64,000 bases of DNA from Gyrodactylus bullatarudis. Taxonomy: Eukaryota > Platyhelminthes > Monogenea > Gyrodactylidea > Gyrodactylidae. Below are positions 59,617-64,000 of the stretch, one piece after another. The position numbers and the translations under genes are program-made. Below the pieces are notes generated by a model. It was not told the origin of the DNA. It was given only the letters and a program-made list of their open reading frames with translations, and did no database searches. Each line of letters begins with the position of its first letter. The stretch's first letter is position 1. The stretch covers positions 41,774 through 105,773 of the forward strand of contig SSNU01000330.1 of assembly GCA_012064415.1 (NCBI GenBank), in the 5' to 3' direction.

Positions 59617-60876
59617 TAGAGCCTCAAAAAGTATTAAAATGCTTATTTTAACCAGCTATTCCCTCTGTTATGAAAACCATTTTAAGCAAATAATTTTTCT
59701 GCTAAATACATATATGTCATCAGGGTTCAAAGTTATAAGGTCTTAAAATATATTACTTTGAAGATAGAGAATAAAAATCATCTCTCTACCTCAAAAATGA
59801 GGATTGAGATCATTGATATGGATGAAATAAAATGCTTTTATGAAGTAAAGTTAGTTTTTACAGAAATCTCGATATTTTCATCAAGAATTCGAATTTGTTG
59901 AAGATTTTCTGGAATCCTACTCACGCTGCCCACTTTTACCATTTAAAGAAAAAAAATCTGAAAAAATTATTTTTATGAAAAATATAGTCATTTTTCAAAT
60001 TCTCATTTGGCGCCAAAATCCCATTTTTTCGAACTTTGAGCTGAAAATTTTTGTTGATTTGAAAGTGCGAGGCTCATCGAATGAGTTTTTCAGGATCAAG
60101 ATTATACAAGAAAATCAATTCAACTGAATCTGCTCTTATGCTTAACCTTTATTATCGATTGGCGCCAAAATCCCGTTTTTTTGATCATTTTCACTACTTG
60201 GAAAACAATAAAATTTCGATAATTTAAAATCTCTCGAAAATAGGGTAACTGTCGATAACTTGACGGTGCTAGTCAGCTTTCTTGTCTAATCTTGATCCTG
60301 AAAAACTCATTCGATGAGCCTCGCACTTTCAAATCAACAAAAATTTTCAGCTCAAAGTTCGAAAAAATGGGATTTTGGCGCCAAATGAGAATTTGAAAAA
60401 TGACTATATTTTTCATAAAAATAATTTTTTCAGATTTTTTTTCTTTAAATGGTAAAAGTGGGCAGCGTGAGTAGGATTCCAGAAAATCTTCAACAAATTC
60501 GAATTCTTGATGAAAATATCGAGATTTCTGTAAAAACTAACTTTACTTCATAAAAGCATTTTATTTCATCCATATCAATGATCTCAATCCTCATTTTTGA
60601 GGTAGAGAGATGATTTTCATTGTCTAACAATTTGCTAAGCTCAAAAATAGCCTTGGAGATAGTAATTTTAATATTATCTCGATGATTTAGATCAATTTCA
60701 ACATTAATTTGTATTTCAAATTTTTATTCTGTTTACTTATAAGTAGTTCGTGTAAGATATTTGTTGTAAATTAGCGATAAAGAATTAAAATAATGCCTTA
60801 AAATCGAAAAATAATACTTTTTCAAATTTTTTAGATCTTAAAAAATTACTTTTAGGTATTATTTTTTGAGGCTCTA
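59617..60876. mobile_element. hAT-type element, 1260 bp, containing a large palindrome
   Basis: Ends TAGAGCCTCAAAAAG and TTTTTGAGGCTCTA, with flanking octamers GTGGTAAG and GTGGCAAG (7 of 8). The body matches the shorter copy at 22439-22864. There is no coding frame. Its centre is the inverted repeat listed next. Confidence 0.75.
59774..60617. repeat. near-perfect inverted repeat, two 331-bp arms with 182-bp spacer
   Basis: Arms 59774-60104 and 60287-60617 read as inverses of each other with almost no differences by eye. Inner parts carry foldback-family words (GGCGCCAAAATCCCATTTTT, GCCCACTTTTACCATTT). The outer ~95 bp of each arm is hAT-MITE sequence (CAATCCTCATTTTTGAGG). The palindrome therefore extends past the foldback element into its host. 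Confidence 0.8.
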
Positions 60877-60884
60877 GTGGCAAG

Positions 60885-63245
60885 ATAGACCTTCAACGGA
60901 GAATGATCTAAAGACTGACCCTTAGGGCTCTCCAAAAGGACAGTGGCTACTATATCTACGCTGAGTTTTACGTTTAATGTCATTTACAGCTGCAGTTGAG
61001 ATTCTGGTGCTGTGTTTCATCAGACGCCAGTGTGTCATTTATGCCGTGAGAGAAAATTTAATATTAGAGTCAAACTTAAACTTGGACATATATTCTATGA
61101 GACCAACGGTTGTATTCATATTTTTCCAAATTTCACTGAATTGAGAAAAGATTATTAGTTTCAAGAAATAAACTTACTGATAACCTGCTCAGGAATAACT
61201 TTAACGGGGTTTAGACCATGTATCAAGTAAGTTTTATAGTCTCACTCTCTTCAGGGATTTCTTGATCACTCAAAATGACACCTTTAAAAATTACAAATCA
61301 ATTTTGAAAGCACTTTTTTCTCACCAGTACTATCCACATTCATTCTACCTTCTGTTAGATAAAAAGGATCAGTATATTTTAGTGTGATGGAAAAAACCGT
61401 TGTATTTATTGTACTGATTCTATGCATTAGGGAACGATACCAAATTTTTGAAATAAAAAAAAGTATTGACCAATCAGAGTAGAGATAGCTTTTTTGCTAT
61501 TATTTCATTGGATGATCATTATTAACCAATAATCATACAACAATCTGAATTTTTCAATTATCTATATTATTAAAAAATAAAAGTTGATTTTGTGAGCCTA
61601 TGGATATCTAATCTACCCAAACAATTTTCATAAAATTTTAACCAGTTATAGATTACCCCACGGACCATGTTCGTAGCGAAAGAAATTTCTAGATTTAGCC
61701 TTAGTTGGGCCGTAATCTCGATCAGAACCGAAAAAGTGGCTGACCAATCAGATGGCTTCATTTTCAACACGTAAGCTTGCTTCTTATTAGTCCAATCTAA
61801 GCTGCAATTTCTTAGCCTTCATACAAAAAGAAGCTTTTTCGAATCTTAAGAAACTGCTTAGCGGGTTCGGATCAGCTAGTTTTTGTTATTTTGTAGTCAT
61901 AGTATATTCACATCTTCATTTCAATTAAACTTATCAATTAAACCATGAGAAATATGGAGTAGGCAATTGCATATCTGAAATCTATAGCTCGTGTTTTTCC
62001 TTAATAAAAAAACATTGGTTAGCATCAGTGGGAGCTGTCCTTATGAATAATACATATTTTTGTAGCTTAATAAATTTCCTTTCGAATGAGGTGTAAAAAT
62101 TATTCAAGTATCTTTCAGTTCGAATCATCATTCGAGAAAGTGTTATGTTCAACTGGTGTCTTCTCAATGAAAAAGAATCAACAATCTTTACTATAGAGTC
62201 TGAATTTTTACTTGGTAAATGAAGTAAGTTGATCAATCTTGTTTTTCGGCATAGTACCTAGTTAGAAGTGAATATTAGATTCAGAAAGAAAAAAATACCT
62301 CGTCAAACTCTTTCTGTATAATAATTCATACAAATTCACTGAAATCTAATCCAACTTTTTTCGCATGAGAATCTACTCGATTACACCTGTCAATTCACTG
62401 CCAGTATTCTAGGTAGAGATATTGTATTAATTTACATAATTGATTCCTGTAAATGTCATGAACAAAATCTAGGCTAAATTAAATGTAGTTGTTTATTTTT
62501 TCACCAAAGATTACCCCTGCATTTTATAATTTTGATATAAAACAAAATTGTCATTGTCTCAATGCCATATAACTCAATATATAGTTTATGATTTGAGGAA
62601 AAAATGTTTGTATATAGACGTGTATAGAATATGGATAAGAATACCGCTATTTATAAAAAAATAGCAAAATTGGATACCAAATACAAACCCTACACCAAGA
62701 GGGAAGAGAGACAAAATTGTTTAACATCAGAGTTAATCTCTTCAAAAGTAAGTCTGGAATTCAGGTGATTTTTAAGAAATAAAATCTCAGCGGATAATAC
62801 TGGAAATTGATTTTAGACAGCCACTAATATTTTCTGTTATTGGAAACGTATATAGTAAAACTTGAAATAATAGTACCTGTTGCTTTGAAAAATTGATTGG
62901 CTTATGCATAACAAACCTAAGTTTGAGGACGTTTCAGTCCTATGGCTGTAAAAACAATTACAAATTACAATTTTAGTTTGCCTACCTTGAAGTAGAGGCT
63001 CGATTAATTTTTATCGAGTTAGTCTTTTCTGTGTAAAATTCATAGAGAATTCACTGTAATTAACTTGGCATTTAGCACAAAATCTCAGTATTTAATCAAT
63101 TATAAAATTATTTCAATCTGCCTCAGTATTCACCGATATTTGAGCCTTTTGAAATATAGATTCAAGTTTATCTATAAGAATTTCGAAATTGACCCAATTC
63201 ACAACTTTTTCCAAAATTGAATCGATTCCGGAGATTTAAAGTAAG
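60885..63245. other. right-hand region, repeat remnants, no gene supported
   Basis: This would be rdgB intron or upstream DNA. Fragments: a foldback-family end at about 61900-61925 (ATATTCACATCTTCAT) and piggyBac-MITE words at 62090-62170 (GAGGTGTAAAAATTATTC, CGAGAAAGTGTTATGTTC). A short open run on the minus strand near 61196-61260 ends at a GTAAGT, but it lacks a convincing acceptor and was not called. Confidence 0.4.
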
Positions 63246-63249
63246 GGTT

Positions 63250-63345
63250 AATTCCAAAAATCACCCCAAGAAAATTTTTTTTTCCAAAAATCTCCCCAAA
63301 AATTTCCAAAAATCACCCCAAAGGAGAAATTTCCGATAATCACCC
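63250..63345. repeat. short tandem array of CCAAAAATCACCCC units
   Basis: The unit CCAAAAATCACCCC and variants (CCAAAAATCTCCCC, CCGATAATCACCCC) recur about five times with AAATTT-type spacers, just beyond the MULE coding end at 63355. It may be a terminal or subterminal array of that element. Confidence 0.65.
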
Positions 63346-63354
63346 CGAAAATAT

Positions 63355-64000
63355 TCAAAAGAAAATACTTTTTATAAATAACAAGCAAAAATTATATTGA
63401 ACACTAAATTTCATTACATTTTTTTCAGCTTTTGATTTTTTACGGCTTTTACATGGTCTTCCACGTTTTTTATTTATTCTGTAGCCTTCAAGTTCTGACT
63501 CTTTCAGATTTTCGATGTCACACAGCATGATAATCTCCGAGTAAGCTGCTTTCAAGGAGATTACTTTGAATTCATTTGGAACATATTTTTCAGGAGGAAC
63601 TTCTAACTTATTAGCGACGGCACACAGATGTTTACAAGGATATCCATTAATCATTGCAAAACTACAAGAGCATAGGAGTTTATTGAAATTAACGACTCTT
63701 CGTGTTTCACTATTGCGATCTTGAGAAACATAAAATAGATCATCTTTAGGAGTAGCGAAAATTTGTAAAATCTAGATTCGCGTAAGTTTTTTTCCAGCAA
63801 AGGTTCTATGTAAGGAGAAAGTTCCCTTTTAATTTTTGAATAGAAGTTAAGCCGTTCTAAGAATTTATCTGATAATAAATTCATATACGAAATTGTGATA
63901 TTGAATGGATGTTTTTCTCTTATTTTCAATAGACTTGCATTCAATGATTCAGCAAAATTTGAAGTTAAAATCCCAAAGCGGCATTTAGGGAATGCAAAAT
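63355..64000 (-). pseudogene. MULE (Mutator-like) transposase, C-terminal part, frameshifted, runs off the window
   Basis: From the window edge the minus strand reads CRFGILTSNFAESLNASLL, a typical MULE segment after the DDE core, through LLEKNLRESRFYKF. At about 63756-63775 the frame shifts and continues FATPKDDLFYVSQ, then the SWIM zinc finger LCSCSFAMINGYPCKHLCAV (CxC...CxH), VPNEFKVISLKAA, and a basic AT-hook-like tail KKRGRPCKSRKK. The single frame break makes it a pseudogene unless it is a sequencing error. The DDE core would lie beyond 64000. A second decayed copy lies at 46318. Confidence 0.82.

Noticed and set aside
61196..61280. Possible upstream rdgB exon ending at a GTAAGT
   Set aside because: There is no usable acceptor with a pyrimidine tract, the open run is only about 20 codons, and there is no recognisable family sequence.
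1..64000. Bacterial or organellar insertions, CRISPR arrays, functional tRNA or rRNA genes
   Set aside because: No spaced direct-repeat array, no rRNA-like conserved blocks, no complete tRNA fold and no bacterial-type operons were seen.

Overview
This is eukaryotic (animal) nuclear DNA. It is AT-rich and carries spliced genes with GT-AG introns from about 25-60 nt up to nearly 8 kb. It also holds many MITE-like elements and several retroelement relics. Gene content (tra2, MICU1, Atrophin/RERE with BAH-ELM2-SANT, METTL17, rdgB/PITPNM) is metazoan, and an arthropod is a reasonable guess. The species cannot be fixed from the sequence. No CRISPR, operon or bacterial feature is present.

Layout. 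At 153-1136 (-) is a three-exon transformer-2 gene. It is divergent, across 88 bp, from a nine-exon MICU1 gene at 1225-7416 (+). At 7691-13837 (+) is a five-exon gene for an acidic protein of about 374 aa that I do not recognise. At 14893-25820 (-) is a 12-exon Atrophin/RERE co-repressor of 1939 aa, divergent across 185 bp from METTL17 (26006-29453, +), a mitochondrial ribosome assembly factor. At 30508-31073 (+) is a small TATA-box gene for a Gly/Cys/His-rich protein of 162 aa. From 33109 to at least 58928 (-) runs the 3' part of an rdgB/PITPNM gene (DDHD and LNS2 domains, 15 exons). Its PITP domain would lie beyond the window. The right end is repeat-rich and finishes in a frameshifted MULE transposase. 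For every spliced gene the exon phases join without conflict and the totals are whole codons.

Mobile DNA. There are three Penelope-like element (PLE) bodies (31.3, 43.3 and 56.1 kb) and two further PLE tails (39.1 and 51.8 kb). Four of the five tails carry a recognisable small hammerhead-ribozyme core (CUGANGA..GAAA) with a closing stem I in the best copies. Other elements are a TIR-flanked integrase (Ginger/KRBA2-like) relic, a deleted mariner, two MULE transposase fragments, hAT-type elements with imperfect 8-bp duplications (one carrying a nested element with its own perfect 8-bp duplication), piggyBac-type CCCTTCAT elements with TTAA, Tc1-type MITEs with TA duplications, long foldback elements and two tRNA-derived SINE heads. 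Most of them lie inside the giant introns of the rdgB gene.

The most interesting items are the hammerhead-bearing PLE tails, the integrase relic between inverted repeats, an Atrophin with a split SANT domain and an extra Cys cluster, the Gly/Cys/His protein, and possible ultra-short introns.
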